Origin: Moraxella haemolytica | Lineage (GTDB): Bacteria > Pseudomonadota > Gammaproteobacteria > Pseudomonadales > Moraxellaceae | NCBI RefSeq assembly: GCF_030177935.1 | Contig: NZ_CP089974.1 | Location: 186,001-250,000 of the forward strand | Reading direction: 5' to 3' | Length of the DNA stretch: 64,000 nt | Shown here: positions 26,710 to 36,322 of the stretch, piece by piece | Numbering within the stretch: the first letter of the stretch is position 1 | How the letters are laid out: each line of letters opens with the position of its first letter | Translations under genes and position numbers: made by a program | The notes under the pieces: generated by a model | Told to the model about the DNA's origin: nothing | Database searches by the model: none | The model's input: only the letters and a program-made list of their open reading frames with translations

Positions 26710-27906
26710 ATGTCCCTGTCTAATACCATTGCTATAAACCCGCAGCATTTGAGTGATTTGATGAGCGAACAGGCGTTTTTTGCGAACATTCGCCAAACCA
26801 TCCACCAAAATCCTGAGCTGGGTTTTGAAGAGGTTGAAACCAGTAATCTCATCGCCAAGTACCTGACCGAATGGGGCTATACGCTACATCGTGGACTTGC
26901 CAAAACAGGCATTGTCGCCACCCTAAAAAACGGTAACGGCGATAAAGTCATCGGACTGCGTGCCGACATGGACGCTTTGCCCATCGTGGAAAAGACGGGC
27001 AAACCTTATGCCAGCCAAGTCGCAGGCAAATTTCATGGCTGTGGGCATGACGGACACAGCACCATTTTGCTTGCTTGTGCCAAACAGCTTGCCAAAACTC
27101 GCAATTTTAATGGTGCGGTGCATTTGATTTTTCAGCCTGCCGAAGAGCTGCTTTATGGCGGTCGTGTCATGTTAGAGGACGGCTTGTTTGACAAATTTCC
27201 TTGCGATGTGATTTTTGCCATGCACAACATGCCACGCCTAGCGACAGGCGAGTTTTATTTTAAAACTGGGGCGGTCATGGCGTCCTCCGACACTTTGTAT
27301 GTCCATGTCAAAGGCGTGGGCAGTCATGGGGCGATGCCTGAATACGGCATTGATGCGACTTTGGTGGCGTGTCATATCGCCATTGCCCTCCAAAGCATTG
27401 TCTCTCGCAATGTCAGTCCGCTTGAGCAAGCGGTGATTACGGTGGGGCAACTCACCTCTGGCAATGTCCCCAATGTGGTCAATGATTCTGCCCTGTTAAA
27501 ATTAAGCGTTCGCACCCTAAATGCTGAAGTGCGCAAAAAGGTGCTATCTCGCATTACAGAAGTGGTGGAATTTCAAGCCAAAAGTTTTGGAGCAAGTGCC
27601 GAAGTCGAACACATCAACGGCTGTCCGCCCACCGTCAATGGCAGTGATGCGACCGAATTTGCCGTCAAAGTCGCCCAAAATTTGGTGGGCGAGGACAAAG
27701 TGCATACAGGCATTGCTCCGCTTATGGGAAGCGAGGATTTTGCCTTTATGCTAGAGGCTAACCCCAACGGCAATTACTGCTTTGTCGGCAATGGGGGTGG
27801 TGATTCTGCGTGCATGGTGCATCACCCAGAATACGATTTTAATGATGAGATTATCGCTACGGCTGGGGCGTACTTTTGTGGTCTTGTGGAAAACTATTTG
27901 AAGTGA
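26710..27906 (+). CDS. hipO: M20 amidohydrolase, probable hippurate hydrolase
   Basis: Likely cleaves hippurate (N-benzoylglycine) to benzoate and glycine. It has 398 residues of the M20D/HipO type, with metal-site motifs GLRADMDALPI, HGCGHDGHSTILL, QPAEELLYGG, FAMHNMP and LMGSEDFAFM. A lid/dimerisation domain is in the middle (GVGSHGAMPEYGIDA). The ATG at 26710 follows AAAGGAG 5 bases upstream. M20 enzymes also act on other N-acyl amino acids. The assignment to hippurate comes from its location inside the benzoate operon between benC and benD, followed closely by a transporter. Substrate confidence is moderate; family is certain. Confidence 0.82.
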   Translation: MSLSNTIAINPQHLSDLMSEQAFFANIRQTIHQNPELGFEEVETSNLIAKYLTEWGYTLHRGLAKTGIVATLKNGNGDKVIGLRADMDALPIVEKTGKPYASQVAGKFHGCGHDGHSTILLACAKQLAKTRNFNGAVHLIFQPAEELLYGGRVMLEDGLFDKFPCDVIFAMHNMPRLATGEFYFKTGAVMASSDTLYVHVKGVGSHGAMPEYGIDATLVACHIAIALQSIVSRNVSPLEQAVITVGQLTSGNVPNVVNDSALLKLSVRTLNAEVRKKVLSRITEVVEFQAKSFGASAEVEHINGCPPTVNGSDATEFAVKVAQNLVGEDKVHTGIAPLMGSEDFAFMLEANPNGNYCFVGNGGGDSACMVHHPEYDFNDEIIATAGAYFCGLVENYLK

Positions 27907-27925
27907 TTTAAAAAAAGGATTTTTT

Positions 27926-29320
27926 ATGACAACAACACAAACACAAAATGAGTTTCGTGGCAACGACAAACTGCTCATCGGCATGGTGCTGGGGGTTTTG
28001 ACCTTTTGGCTGTTTTATCAGTCGATGTTTAATGTCGTGCCGTCCATTCAAAAAGATTTGGGCATGAGTGATACATCGCTCAATGCGGTAATTAGCCTAG
28101 GCTCACTGTTTTCTGGCTGTTTTATCATTTTAATGGGCGGATTGGCGGATAAATTTGGGCGAGTGCGTTTGACTTATGTGGGCTTTACTCTAAACATCAT
28201 CGCCTGTTTGGTGCTGTATTTTAGCACCAATCCTTTCACCTTTGGGCTTGGGCGAGTGCTTCAAGGTCTGTCGTCCGCCTGTATCATGCCAGCGACTTTG
28301 TCCATCATCAAAAATTATTATCACGGAGCCGAACGACAAAGGGCGTTTAGCTTTTGGTCGATTGGCTCGTTCGGTGGTTCAGGGCTTTCGTCTTTTGTCG
28401 GTGGGGCAATCGCCACGAGCATGGGCTGGAAAAGCATTTTCTTGCTGTCAATCGCCATTTCGGTGGTCGGTATGCTTCTCATCAAAGGCACGCCAGAGAG
28501 CAAGTCGCACGAGGTTTCTACCAGTCGTTATGACTATGTGGGGCTGTTTAGCTGTGTGATTGGGCTTTTGTGTTTAAATTTGCTCATCACCAAAGGGTTT
28601 GGGCTTGGGTTTACGAATGGTTTTACGCTAACCATGCTCGCTGGGGCGGTGGTGATGGGGATTGTGTTTTTTCGCACCGAAATCAAGAAAAAACATCAGG
28701 CATTTTTGGATTTTTCGCTGTTCAACAGTCGTGGTTATAGTGGGGCGTGTTTGTCCAACTTCTTATTAAACTGCATGGCAGGCACGATTATCATTATCAA
28801 TACCTATTTGCAAAAAGGACATGGCTTGACTGCATTTCAAGCAGGGGTCAAATCTTTGGGCTATGTCGTCATGGTCATGATTATGATTCGTGTGAGCGAA
28901 AAACTGCTACAAAAATTCGGCTACAAAACCCCAATGTGGCTCGGCACGGCAATCACGGCGGTTGGAGCATTGGGGCTGTCCATGACCTTTGTGTCGCACG
29001 AAGTGTATATGTGGTGGGTCATTGTGTCTTTTGCGGTGTTTGGCTTTGGTTTGGGTTGTTATTCTACCCCTGCGGCGGACTGTGCGATGGTCAATGTGCC
29101 TCTTGATAAAGCAGGCGTGGCGGCAGGTGTGTTTAAAATGGCAAGTGCTTTGGGTGCGTCCTTTGGCATCGCCACAGGAGCGACTATTTTTAGCACCTTT
29201 AAGGATGCTGGCGTGCATTTGGCAGGTCAATATGCCCTCTTGACGATGGTGGCTTTTGGTGTACTAGCAACATTGGCAGTGCTGGTAATGATTCCTAAAA
29301 AGACTGCGCAATCGGTTTAA
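27926..29320 (+). CDS. DHA2-like MFS transporter, possible hippurate carrier
   Basis: A 464-residue major-facilitator protein with 12-14 hydrophobic segments. The loop 2-3 motif is LADKFGRVRLTYVG and TM4 has GRVLQGLSSACIMPATLSII, typical of the DHA2 drug:H+ antiporter branch. It starts 19 bases after hipO, so the two are co-transcribed. DHA2 members are mostly exporters, but several catabolic clusters recruit them. By context it may bring in hippurate or another N-acyl substrate, or export a toxic aromatic. Direction and substrate cannot be read from the sequence. Confidence 0.75.
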   Translation: MTTTQTQNEFRGNDKLLIGMVLGVLTFWLFYQSMFNVVPSIQKDLGMSDTSLNAVISLGSLFSGCFIILMGGLADKFGRVRLTYVGFTLNIIACLVLYFSTNPFTFGLGRVLQGLSSACIMPATLSIIKNYYHGAERQRAFSFWSIGSFGGSGLSSFVGGAIATSMGWKSIFLLSIAISVVGMLLIKGTPESKSHEVSTSRYDYVGLFSCVIGLLCLNLLITKGFGLGFTNGFTLTMLAGAVVMGIVFFRTEIKKKHQAFLDFSLFNSRGYSGACLSNFLLNCMAGTIIIINTYLQKGHGLTAFQAGVKSLGYVVMVMIMIRVSEKLLQKFGYKTPMWLGTAITAVGALGLSMTFVSHEVYMWWVIVSFAVFGFGLGCYSTPAADCAMVNVPLDKAGVAAGVFKMASALGASFGIATGATIFSTFKDAGVHLAGQYALLTMVAFGVLATLAVLVMIPKKTAQSV

Positions 29321-29397
29321 CGCCGCTATGTAGGGATTTAAAAGACCCTTCTATTTTAAATCAAAGCATGACAACATGAAGTATAACAGGAGTAATC

Positions 29398-30198
29398 ATG
29401 TCGAGAACCAAGCGTTTTAAAGATAAGGTGGTGATTGTGACAGGTGCAGCTCAGGGAATTGGGCGTGGCGTGGCTTTGCAAGTCGCCAAAGAGGGGGCAA
29501 ATGTGGTGCTGGTGGATTTTTCGGATTTTGTGCAAGAAACCGCCGATGAGATTGCCAAATTACAAAAAACTGGCAAAAAAGGCGATCATCTCATCGTCAA
29601 AGCCGATTTGGAACAGTATGCAGGAGCCCAAGAAGTTGCCAAGCAAACCCTTGAAAAATTTGGGCGCATTGATGTGCTGATTAACAATGTCGGTGGGGCG
29701 ATTTGGATGAAGCCGTTTGAGGAATTTGCCGAAAATGAAATCATCAAAGAAATCAACCGCTCGTTGTTTCCAACTTTGTGGTGTTGTCATGCGGTGCTAC
29801 CTTGTATGATTAGCCAGCAGTCAGGCGTGATTGTCAATGTGTCGTCCATCGCCACTCGTGGCATTCATCGCATTCCTTATTCTGCGGCAAAAGGCGGGGT
29901 AAATGCCTTGACCGCAAGTTTGGCATTTGAACACGCCAAAGACGGCATTCGTGTCAATGCGGTGGCGACAGGCGGTACAGACGCTCCGCCACGCAAAATC
30001 CCAAGAAACACCAACCCCCAAAGCGAGGACGAAAAACGCTGGATGCAAGAGGTGGTTGAACAAACCATTGACCGCACCTTTTTGGGGCGTTATGGCACGA
30101 TCGACGAGCAGGTTAATGCGATTTTGTTTTTGGCGTCCGATGAGTCGTCCTATATGACAGGCGCGGTCATGCCTGTGGGCGGTGGCGATCAAGGATAG
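29398..30198 (+). CDS. benD: 1,6-dihydroxycyclohexa-2,4-diene-1-carboxylate dehydrogenase
   Basis: Oxidatively decarboxylates the benzoate cis-diol to catechol with NAD+. Short-chain dehydrogenase of 266 residues. It has the glycine motif TGAAQGIGRG (residues 15-24), NNVGGA, catalytic Ser in VNVSSIATRG and the YSAAKGG Tyr/Lys pair. The C-terminal TGAVMPVGGGDQG is typical. It closely resembles BenD. The hipO/MFS pair separates it from benABC, unlike the usual contiguous benABCD order. Confidence 0.94.
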   Translation: MSRTKRFKDKVVIVTGAAQGIGRGVALQVAKEGANVVLVDFSDFVQETADEIAKLQKTGKKGDHLIVKADLEQYAGAQEVAKQTLEKFGRIDVLINNVGGAIWMKPFEEFAENEIIKEINRSLFPTLWCCHAVLPCMISQQSGVIVNVSSIATRGIHRIPYSAAKGGVNALTASLAFEHAKDGIRVNAVATGGTDAPPRKIPRNTNPQSEDEKRWMQEVVEQTIDRTFLGRYGTIDEQVNAILFLASDESSYMTGAVMPVGGGDQG

Positions 30199-30242
30199 CT
30201 TTTTACCCATCACTGGAAAAATATGGCTGACACGGAGTGTGG

Positions 30243-31424
30243 ATGATGAGCGTATTTAGGGATTTTAAGCAAGATTTTTCTTTGTCGGCAATGGTGGCGG
30301 GTTTGCTTGCGGTAACGATTTCTTACGCAGGACCGTTGGTGATATTTTTTCAGGTGGGGCAGTCGGCAGGTGTGGATAACGCCATGATGATTTCATGGAT
30401 TTGGGCGGTGTCAATTAGCTCGGCAGTTGGCAGTATTTTTTTATCTTTACGCCACAAAGTGCCGATTTTGCTCGCTTGGTCAATCCCTGGAACGGCACTT
30501 TTGGTCAGCCTGTTTCCCAGCATTAGCCTTAATGAAGCGGTGGGGGCGTATCTCATCGCAGGCGTGATGAGCCTTGCCATTGGCATGAGTGGCTATTTTG
30601 ATAAGGTATTGCATTGCATTCCGCAGGGCATTGCAGGTGGTATGATGGCAGGGATTTTGTTTGGTTTTGGCGTGGGAGCGTTTTCGTCATTTAGCAGTGA
30701 ACCGATGTTAACCTGTGCCATGCTGGCAAGTTTTTTGGTTGCCAAACGCTTTTTGCCTCGTTATGCGATTGTGTGGGTGCTTTTGATAGGGCTTTTGGTG
30801 GCGTGGTTATTGGGACTCATAAATGGTAGCCAAGCTTTTGAATTGAGTGTTGCCAAGCCCATATTTATCGCCCCAGAATTCTCGTGGCAGGCAGTGTTTA
30901 ATTTGGCATTGCCGTTGGTGATTTTAAATTTAACAGGGCAATTTTTACCTGGAATGGCACTCATTAAGCTTAATAATTATCAAGTATCCAGTCAGCCCAT
31001 CATCAATAGTGCAAGCCTACTGTCGCTCGCTGTGGCGGTGTTTGGGGGCATTAGTATTGTGCTGGCGGCGGTAACATCGGCTTTGTGCATGGGCAAAGAT
31101 TGCCACGAAAACTCTGACAAACGCTACATCGGCGGTGTGTTTAATGGCGTGTTTTATCTGGTGGGAGCGGTGTTTGCAGGTTCTTTGGTGGGCTTGTTTG
31201 CCATGCTTCCCAAAAGTTTAATCGCCATGCTGGCAGGCTTGGCGTTGCTTGGGGCATTATTGACCAATCTTGGCATTGCCATGCAACACAGCGAACAAAA
31301 AGAGCCTGCGTTAATCACCTTTTTGGTAACAGCCTCAGGCATGAGCTTGTTTGGGTTAAGTTCGGTGTTTTGGGGCATTGTATTTGGCATGGCGAGTTTT
31401 TATTTTTATAAGCTGAGATGGTAA
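30243..31424 (+). CDS. benE: BenE-family benzoate transporter
   Basis: Inner-membrane benzoate importer with about 12 hydrophobic segments, 393 residues. BenE features include GPLVIFFQVGQSAG near the N-terminus, AWSIPGTALL and IPQGIAGGMMAGILFGFGV. CGGAG at 30233-30237 favours one of the adjacent ATGs at 30243/30246 over the GTG at 30237. It follows benD by 44 bases, as in Acinetobacter. Together with BenK, the island carries two benzoate carriers of unrelated families. Confidence 0.92.
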   Translation: MMSVFRDFKQDFSLSAMVAGLLAVTISYAGPLVIFFQVGQSAGVDNAMMISWIWAVSISSAVGSIFLSLRHKVPILLAWSIPGTALLVSLFPSISLNEAVGAYLIAGVMSLAIGMSGYFDKVLHCIPQGIAGGMMAGILFGFGVGAFSSFSSEPMLTCAMLASFLVAKRFLPRYAIVWVLLIGLLVAWLLGLINGSQAFELSVAKPIFIAPEFSWQAVFNLALPLVILNLTGQFLPGMALIKLNNYQVSSQPIINSASLLSLAVAVFGGISIVLAAVTSALCMGKDCHENSDKRYIGGVFNGVFYLVGAVFAGSLVGLFAMLPKSLIAMLAGLALLGALLTNLGIAMQHSEQKEPALITFLVTASGMSLFGLSSVFWGIVFGMASFYFYKLRW

Positions 31425-31479
31425 AAATAAAAAGGATTGATTTATTGATGTGGTAAATGATTTGGCAATGGAGTGAATT

Positions 31480-32880
31480 ATGGCGCAAAAAAACGAAACT
31501 TTGTATCAAGGAGGTTTTGCCAAAACCCCAAAAAAGATCTATCGTGGCATTGGTATTATTTCCATAGCAGCAGTCGTTGCCTATCTTTTATATGCTGTGA
31601 TTTTACCATTTGATGCTAATGCCAATAAAGGGCTTGCCATTTTGTTTTTTATTGGGGTGTTATGGTTGACTGAAGCAGTGCATATCACCGCAACAGCTCT
31701 GTTTGTTCCTGTTTTGGCGGTATTGGCTGGTGTGCCAGAATTTAATACCAAGTCGGCGTTTGCTAATTTTGCGGATCCAATTATTTATGTGTTTGTCGGC
31801 GGGTTTGCGCTAGCAGCAGCGTTAAGTGTGCAAAAACTTGACCGAAAAATTGCCCTTTGGATTATGCGTCTATCAAATGGACATTTGGGACGAGCGGTAA
31901 TGATGATGTTTTTGGCGACCGCAGGACTGTCGATGTGGATTAGTAATACCGCCACAGCGGCGATGATGGTGCCATTGTCACTGGGGTTGCTTACACAGCT
32001 TGATAGAGAAAAAGACAGAAATACCTGCATTTTCATCTTGCTTGGTGTGGCCTATTCGGCAGGGATTGGTGGCATTGGGCTGCTTGTGGGTTCACCACCC
32101 AATGGCATTGCTGCCAAACAGCTTGGCATGGATTTTATGGATTGGCTAAAAGTGGCTTTACCATTACTTGTGGTGTTATTGCCCACCTTGATCGCTACCA
32201 TGTATTTGATTTTAAAACCAAATTTGAATCAAAAAATCGTGGTTAGTGATGAAGAAATTCCTTGGACGCCTGCTAGAATTTTAACGATTGTTGTTTTTGT
32301 CATAACGGCGACCTGTTGGATTTTTGGTAAGCAGATTTCAGGGTATTTTGGTTTTGATAGCCCTGACACCATGATTGGTATGATGGGAGCCTTAAGTGTG
32401 ATGGTACTTGGTCTTGCTACTTGGAAACAGGTCAGCGAGCGTACCGAATGGGGTGTTTTATTGTTGATTGGTGGCGGTTTTACCTTATCAAATGTGATGA
32501 AGCATTCAGGAGCTTCAGCGGTGCTGGGCGAACAACTTGCCACGCATTTGGCGGGTATGCCTGTGATTTTTATTATTTTTGTGACCGCTTGTTTTATGAT
32601 TTTCTTGACTGAATTTACCAGCAATACAGGTTCAACCGCCTTGATGGTGCCAATTTTTGCGTCTGTTGCCACACAGCTTGGTTTGCCAAATGAGCTTTTG
32701 GTGATGGTTATTGCCATTGGTGCATCTTGTGCCTTTATGATGCCTGTTGCTGCCCCGCCTAATGGCATTGCTTTTGCTACGGGCTATATGGCTCAAAAAG
32801 AGATGGTAAAGGTCGGTTTTTTCTTAAACTGGGTTGCTATTGGAATTGTTACGCTGTGGGCGTATGTGTTGTTGATATAA
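31480..32880 (+). CDS. SLC13/DASS-family sodium:dicarboxylate symporter
   Basis: A 466-residue carrier with the two SNT signature loops of the family: WISNTATAAMMVPLS and FTSNTGSTALMVPIF. The matching hairpin regions carry SPPNGIAA and APPNGIAF. Such proteins import succinate, fumarate, malate or sulfate with sodium. Inside this operon, between benE and catI, it may take up a dicarboxylic pathway intermediate such as beta-ketoadipate or muconate, or succinate. That substrate is inferred from position only. Confidence 0.85.
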   Translation: MAQKNETLYQGGFAKTPKKIYRGIGIISIAAVVAYLLYAVILPFDANANKGLAILFFIGVLWLTEAVHITATALFVPVLAVLAGVPEFNTKSAFANFADPIIYVFVGGFALAAALSVQKLDRKIALWIMRLSNGHLGRAVMMMFLATAGLSMWISNTATAAMMVPLSLGLLTQLDREKDRNTCIFILLGVAYSAGIGGIGLLVGSPPNGIAAKQLGMDFMDWLKVALPLLVVLLPTLIATMYLILKPNLNQKIVVSDEEIPWTPARILTIVVFVITATCWIFGKQISGYFGFDSPDTMIGMMGALSVMVLGLATWKQVSERTEWGVLLLIGGGFTLSNVMKHSGASAVLGEQLATHLAGMPVIFIIFVTACFMIFLTEFTSNTGSTALMVPIFASVATQLGLPNELLVMVIAIGASCAFMMPVAAPPNGIAFATGYMAQKEMVKVGFFLNWVAIGIVTLWAYVLLI

Positions 32881-32899
32881 TTTTTAAAAGGAGTAAACA

Positions 32900-33586
32900 A
32901 TGATTGATAAATCCAGCCAATCACTCACCCAGGTGATGAGTCAAATCAAAGACGGCTCAATCATTCTCATCGGCGGTTTTGGACCGGCAGGTCAGCCTAC
33001 CGAGCTGATTGATGCACTCATTGATTGTAATGTCAAAGATTTGACAATTGTGAGTAACAATGCAGGCAATGGCGATTATGGATTGGCACGCCTGCTAAAA
33101 ACAGGAGCGGTGAAAAAAATCATCTGCTCATTTCCTCGTCAAGCTGACTCGTATGTCTTTGATGAGTTGTATCGTGCCGGTAAGATTGAGCTTGAAGTTG
33201 TTCCGCAGGGCAATTTGGCTTGCCGTATTCAGGCGGCAGGTATGGGGCTTGGGGCGATTTATACGCCAACAGGGTTTGGTACACTGCTTGCCGAAGGTAA
33301 AGAGACTCGTCATATTGAGGGCAAGGATTATGTGCTTGAATACCCAATCAAAGCCGATTTTGCCCTTATCAAAGCCCATAAAGGCGACCGTTGGGGCAAT
33401 TTGGTGTACAACAAATCGGCTCGTAATTTCGGTCCTATCATGGCAATGGCGGCTGATGTTACCATTGCTCAGGTGGGTGAAGTGGTAGAGCTTGGTGAGC
33501 TTGACCCTGAACACATCATCACGCCAGGTATCTTTGTGCAGCATATCGTTGAGCTAACCTCTGTAACGCACGCCATGACAGAATAA
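32900..33586 (+). CDS. catI: 3-oxoadipate CoA-transferase, subunit A
   Basis: Alpha subunit of succinyl-CoA:3-oxoadipate CoA-transferase, 228 residues. The CoA-transferase family I start is DGSIILIGGFGPAGQPTELI with the GGFGxxGxP motif. NNAGNGDYGLARLL is typical of PcaI/CatI. AAAGGAG precedes the ATG. It is followed 11 bases later by subunit B. The pathway order catIJFD after the transporter matches the Acinetobacter cat cluster, hence the symbol. Confidence 0.94.
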   Translation: MIDKSSQSLTQVMSQIKDGSIILIGGFGPAGQPTELIDALIDCNVKDLTIVSNNAGNGDYGLARLLKTGAVKKIICSFPRQADSYVFDELYRAGKIELEVVPQGNLACRIQAAGMGLGAIYTPTGFGTLLAEGKETRHIEGKDYVLEYPIKADFALIKAHKGDRWGNLVYNKSARNFGPIMAMAADVTIAQVGEVVELGELDPEHIITPGIFVQHIVELTSVTHAMTE

Positions 33587-33597
33587 GGGAAAATATC

Positions 33598-34248
33598 ATG
33601 ACTTATCAAAAACTAAGCCGGGACCAAATCGCAAGCCGTATCGCCAAAGACATTCCAGAAGGGGCGTATGTCAATCTAGGTATAGGACTGCCAACCAAAG
33701 TGGCCAGCCACTTACCCAAAGACAAAGAGATTTTTTTACATTCTGAAAACGGTTTGCTCGCCTTTGGTCCGCCCCCAGAAGCGGGGCAAGAAGACCCAGA
33801 GCTTATCAATGCTGGTAAAGAGTTTGTTACCATGCTCACAGGTGGTTCGTTCTTTCATCATGGCGATTCGTTTACGATGATGCGTGGCGGTCATTTGGAT
33901 ATTTGTGTATTGGGTGCTTTTCAAGTTGATGAAGATGGCGACCTTGCCAACTGGCACACAGGCGAGAGTGATGCTATTCCTGCGGTAGGCGGAGCGATGG
34001 ATTTGGCAGTGGGAGCAAAACAGGTGTTTGTTGCAACCGAACATACAACCAAAAAGGGCGACCCCAAAATTGTCAAAAACCTCACCTACCCAGTAACGGG
34101 CAAAAAATGCGTGGATAGAATCTACACTGACCTATGTGTGATTGATGTTACACCGGAGGGTCTAAAAGTCATTGAAAAAATTGAAGGTTTGGCTTTTGGG
34201 GAATTACAACGACTCACAGGGGCAAGTCTGATTGATGCAACCATTTAA
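33598..34248 (+). CDS. catJ: 3-oxoadipate CoA-transferase, subunit B
   Basis: Beta subunit of the CoA-transferase, 216 residues. The catalytic Glu lies in LHSENGLLAFGP (the SENG motif), after YVNLGIGLPTKVASHLP. The C-terminal half has GGHLDICVLGAFQVDEDGDL. It forms an alpha/beta heteromer with CatI and activates beta-ketoadipate at the expense of succinyl-CoA. Confidence 0.94.
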   Translation: MTYQKLSRDQIASRIAKDIPEGAYVNLGIGLPTKVASHLPKDKEIFLHSENGLLAFGPPPEAGQEDPELINAGKEFVTMLTGGSFFHHGDSFTMMRGGHLDICVLGAFQVDEDGDLANWHTGESDAIPAVGGAMDLAVGAKQVFVATEHTTKKGDPKIVKNLTYPVTGKKCVDRIYTDLCVIDVTPEGLKVIEKIEGLAFGELQRLTGASLIDATI

Positions 34249-34268
34249 ATAAAAAATTAAGGGGAATT

Positions 34269-35477
34269 ATGATGCAAAACGCTTATATTATTGATGCCAT
34301 TCGCACACCATTTGGGCGTTATGGTGGGGCATTGTCAGGCATTCGTGCTGATGACTTGGGGGCAACTGTTATCAAGGCAATCATGGAACGCAATGGCAAT
34401 GTAGATTTTAGTCAGGTTGATGATGTGATTTTTGGTTGTGCCAACCAAGCAGGTGAGGACAACCGCAATGTTGGTAGAATGTCTGCTCTACTGGCAGGAA
34501 TGCCAACAACGGTACCTGCAACGACCATAAACCGTCTATGCGGTTCATCACTTGATGCCATTGCAACCGCCAATCGTGCCATTAAATCAGGCGAGATGAA
34601 TCTCATCATCGCAGGTGGGGTGGAGAGCATGAGCCGAGCCCCTTTTGTGATGGGTAAGGCACAGACGGCGTTTGGGCGGTCTCATCAACTAGAAGATACC
34701 ACGATGGGTTGGCGGTTTATTAACCCTAAACTAAAAGAGCTTTATGGCGTGGATACCATGCCACAGACCGCAGAAAATGTCGCCGAGCAGTTTAACATCA
34801 GCCGAGCAGACCAAGATAAATTTGCTCTAAGAAGCCAGACACTTACCAAAACCTCCCAAGATAAAGGTTTTTTTGATAAAGAAATCATTTCGGTGTCTAT
34901 TCCACAAAAAAAGGGCGAGCCAATTTTGGTGGATAAAGATGAACACCCACGAGCCGATACAACCCAAGACGCTTTGGCAAAACTCAAACCTGTGGTTAAG
35001 CCAGATGGCACGGTTACCGCCGGCAATGCCTCAGGTATCAATGATGGGGCGTGTGCGGTACTGATAGCCTCTGATGAAACGGTAGAAAAATTTAATCTTG
35101 TCCCACGAGCCAAAATTATTGCTAGTACAACCGTTGGTATTGAGCCACGCATTATGGGTTTTGCCCCTGCTCCTGCCATTAAAAAACTGCTTGCCATGAC
35201 TGGGCTTGGTCTTGATGACATGGACGTGATTGAGCTTAACGAGGCTTTTGCTGCCCAAGCCCTAGCGTGTACTCGTGAGTTAGGTTTGGCTGATGATGAT
35301 AGCCGTGTCAATCCCAATGGCGGTGCGATTGCCTTAGGACACCCATTGGGTGCGTCAGGGGCAAGGCTGGTAACAACTGCTTTAAATCAGCTTGAACAGA
35401 CAGGTGGTAAATATGCTCTATGCAGTATGTGCATTGGGGTGGGTCAAGGGATTGCGTTGATTATTGAGCGAGTTTAA
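34269..35477 (+). CDS. catF: 3-oxoadipyl-CoA thiolase
   Basis: Cleaves beta-ketoadipyl-CoA to succinyl-CoA and acetyl-CoA, the last pathway step. It has 402 residues. The thiolase nucleophile Cys is in NRLCGSSLDAI (about residue 90). The second His/Cys pair is in GGAIALGHPLGASGARL and CIGVGQGIALI. The PcaF-type start YIIDAIRTPFGRYGGALSG favours 3-oxoadipyl-CoA over acetoacetyl-CoA thiolase. The start may be either of two adjacent ATGs (34269/34272). Confidence 0.94.
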   Translation: MMQNAYIIDAIRTPFGRYGGALSGIRADDLGATVIKAIMERNGNVDFSQVDDVIFGCANQAGEDNRNVGRMSALLAGMPTTVPATTINRLCGSSLDAIATANRAIKSGEMNLIIAGGVESMSRAPFVMGKAQTAFGRSHQLEDTTMGWRFINPKLKELYGVDTMPQTAENVAEQFNISRADQDKFALRSQTLTKTSQDKGFFDKEIISVSIPQKKGEPILVDKDEHPRADTTQDALAKLKPVVKPDGTVTAGNASGINDGACAVLIASDETVEKFNLVPRAKIIASTTVGIEPRIMGFAPAPAIKKLLAMTGLGLDDMDVIELNEAFAAQALACTRELGLADDDSRVNPNGGAIALGHPLGASGARLVTTALNQLEQTGGKYALCSMCIGVGQGIALIIERV

Positions 35478-35487
35478 GGGGTGCAAT

Positions 35488-36264
35488 ATGCCAATTTTTA
35501 CCAATAATGAAGTCAGTTTAAATTACCAAACTTTTGGTGATAAGACAAAACCGGTCTTGATTTTTTCCAATTCATTGGGAACAAATCAAAACATGTGGCA
35601 AGCCCAAATTGACGCTCTACAAACAGACTTTTTTATTGTCTGTTATGACACACGTGGACATGGCGACAGCTCCACACCAGAGGGGAGCTACACCATAGCA
35701 CAACTTGGGCAAGATGTGGTGGATTTGTTGGATTATCTTGACATTAGACAGGCGAATTTTTGTGGTATTTCTATGGGTGGTTTGACGGGTATCTGGCTTG
35801 CCATTCATCACCCAAGCTACTTTAATAAGATCATCGTCTCAAATACCGCCGCCAAAATTGGCAACCAAACCGCTTGGCAAGAACGAGCAGACAGCGTACG
35901 TGCTAATGGCTTGCAAGGCATTGCTGATACCGCCCCCAGCCGATGGTTTACTGATACTTTTATCAAAAACAACCCTGAGAATGTCAAACATCTTAGCCAA
36001 AACCTTGCCAAAGGCGACAAAGATGGTTATGCCAACTGTTGTGAAGCATTGGCGATTGCCGATTTGCGTGATGACCTAAAAGATTCGCAAGTGCCAATGC
36101 TGGTCATTACGGGCAGTGCTGACCCTGTAACCACTGTCGCCGATGGTGAATTTATTGTGGAGCATGCCCCCAATGCCAAACTTACCATTATTGAGGCTTC
36201 GCATATTGCTAATGTTGAGAAAGCAGAGGTATTTAATCAGACTATTAAATCTTTTTTAAATTAA
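35488..36264 (+). CDS. catD: 3-oxoadipate enol-lactonase
   Basis: Hydrolyses beta-ketoadipate enol-lactone to beta-ketoadipate. Alpha/beta hydrolase of 258 residues. The oxyanion region is IFSNSLGTNQNMW, the nucleophile elbow NFCGISMGGLTG (Ser), the acid Asp is near GSADPVT and the final His in EASHIANVE. ATG 35488 follows GGGGTGCAAT and suits the family N-terminus better than the in-frame upstream start inside catF. It is the last gene of the 16-gene run. No clear terminator follows before the IS element. Confidence 0.93.
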   Translation: MPIFTNNEVSLNYQTFGDKTKPVLIFSNSLGTNQNMWQAQIDALQTDFFIVCYDTRGHGDSSTPEGSYTIAQLGQDVVDLLDYLDIRQANFCGISMGGLTGIWLAIHHPSYFNKIIVSNTAAKIGNQTAWQERADSVRANGLQGIADTAPSRWFTDTFIKNNPENVKHLSQNLAKGDKDGYANCCEALAIADLRDDLKDSQVPMLVITGSADPVTTVADGEFIVEHAPNAKLTIIEASHIANVEKAEVFNQTIKSFLN

Positions 36265-36322
36265 TTAAGGTTAGGTGAGGTAATTAGCATAGCTAAATTC
36301 AGCCTGTACCAGCCAGCTATTT

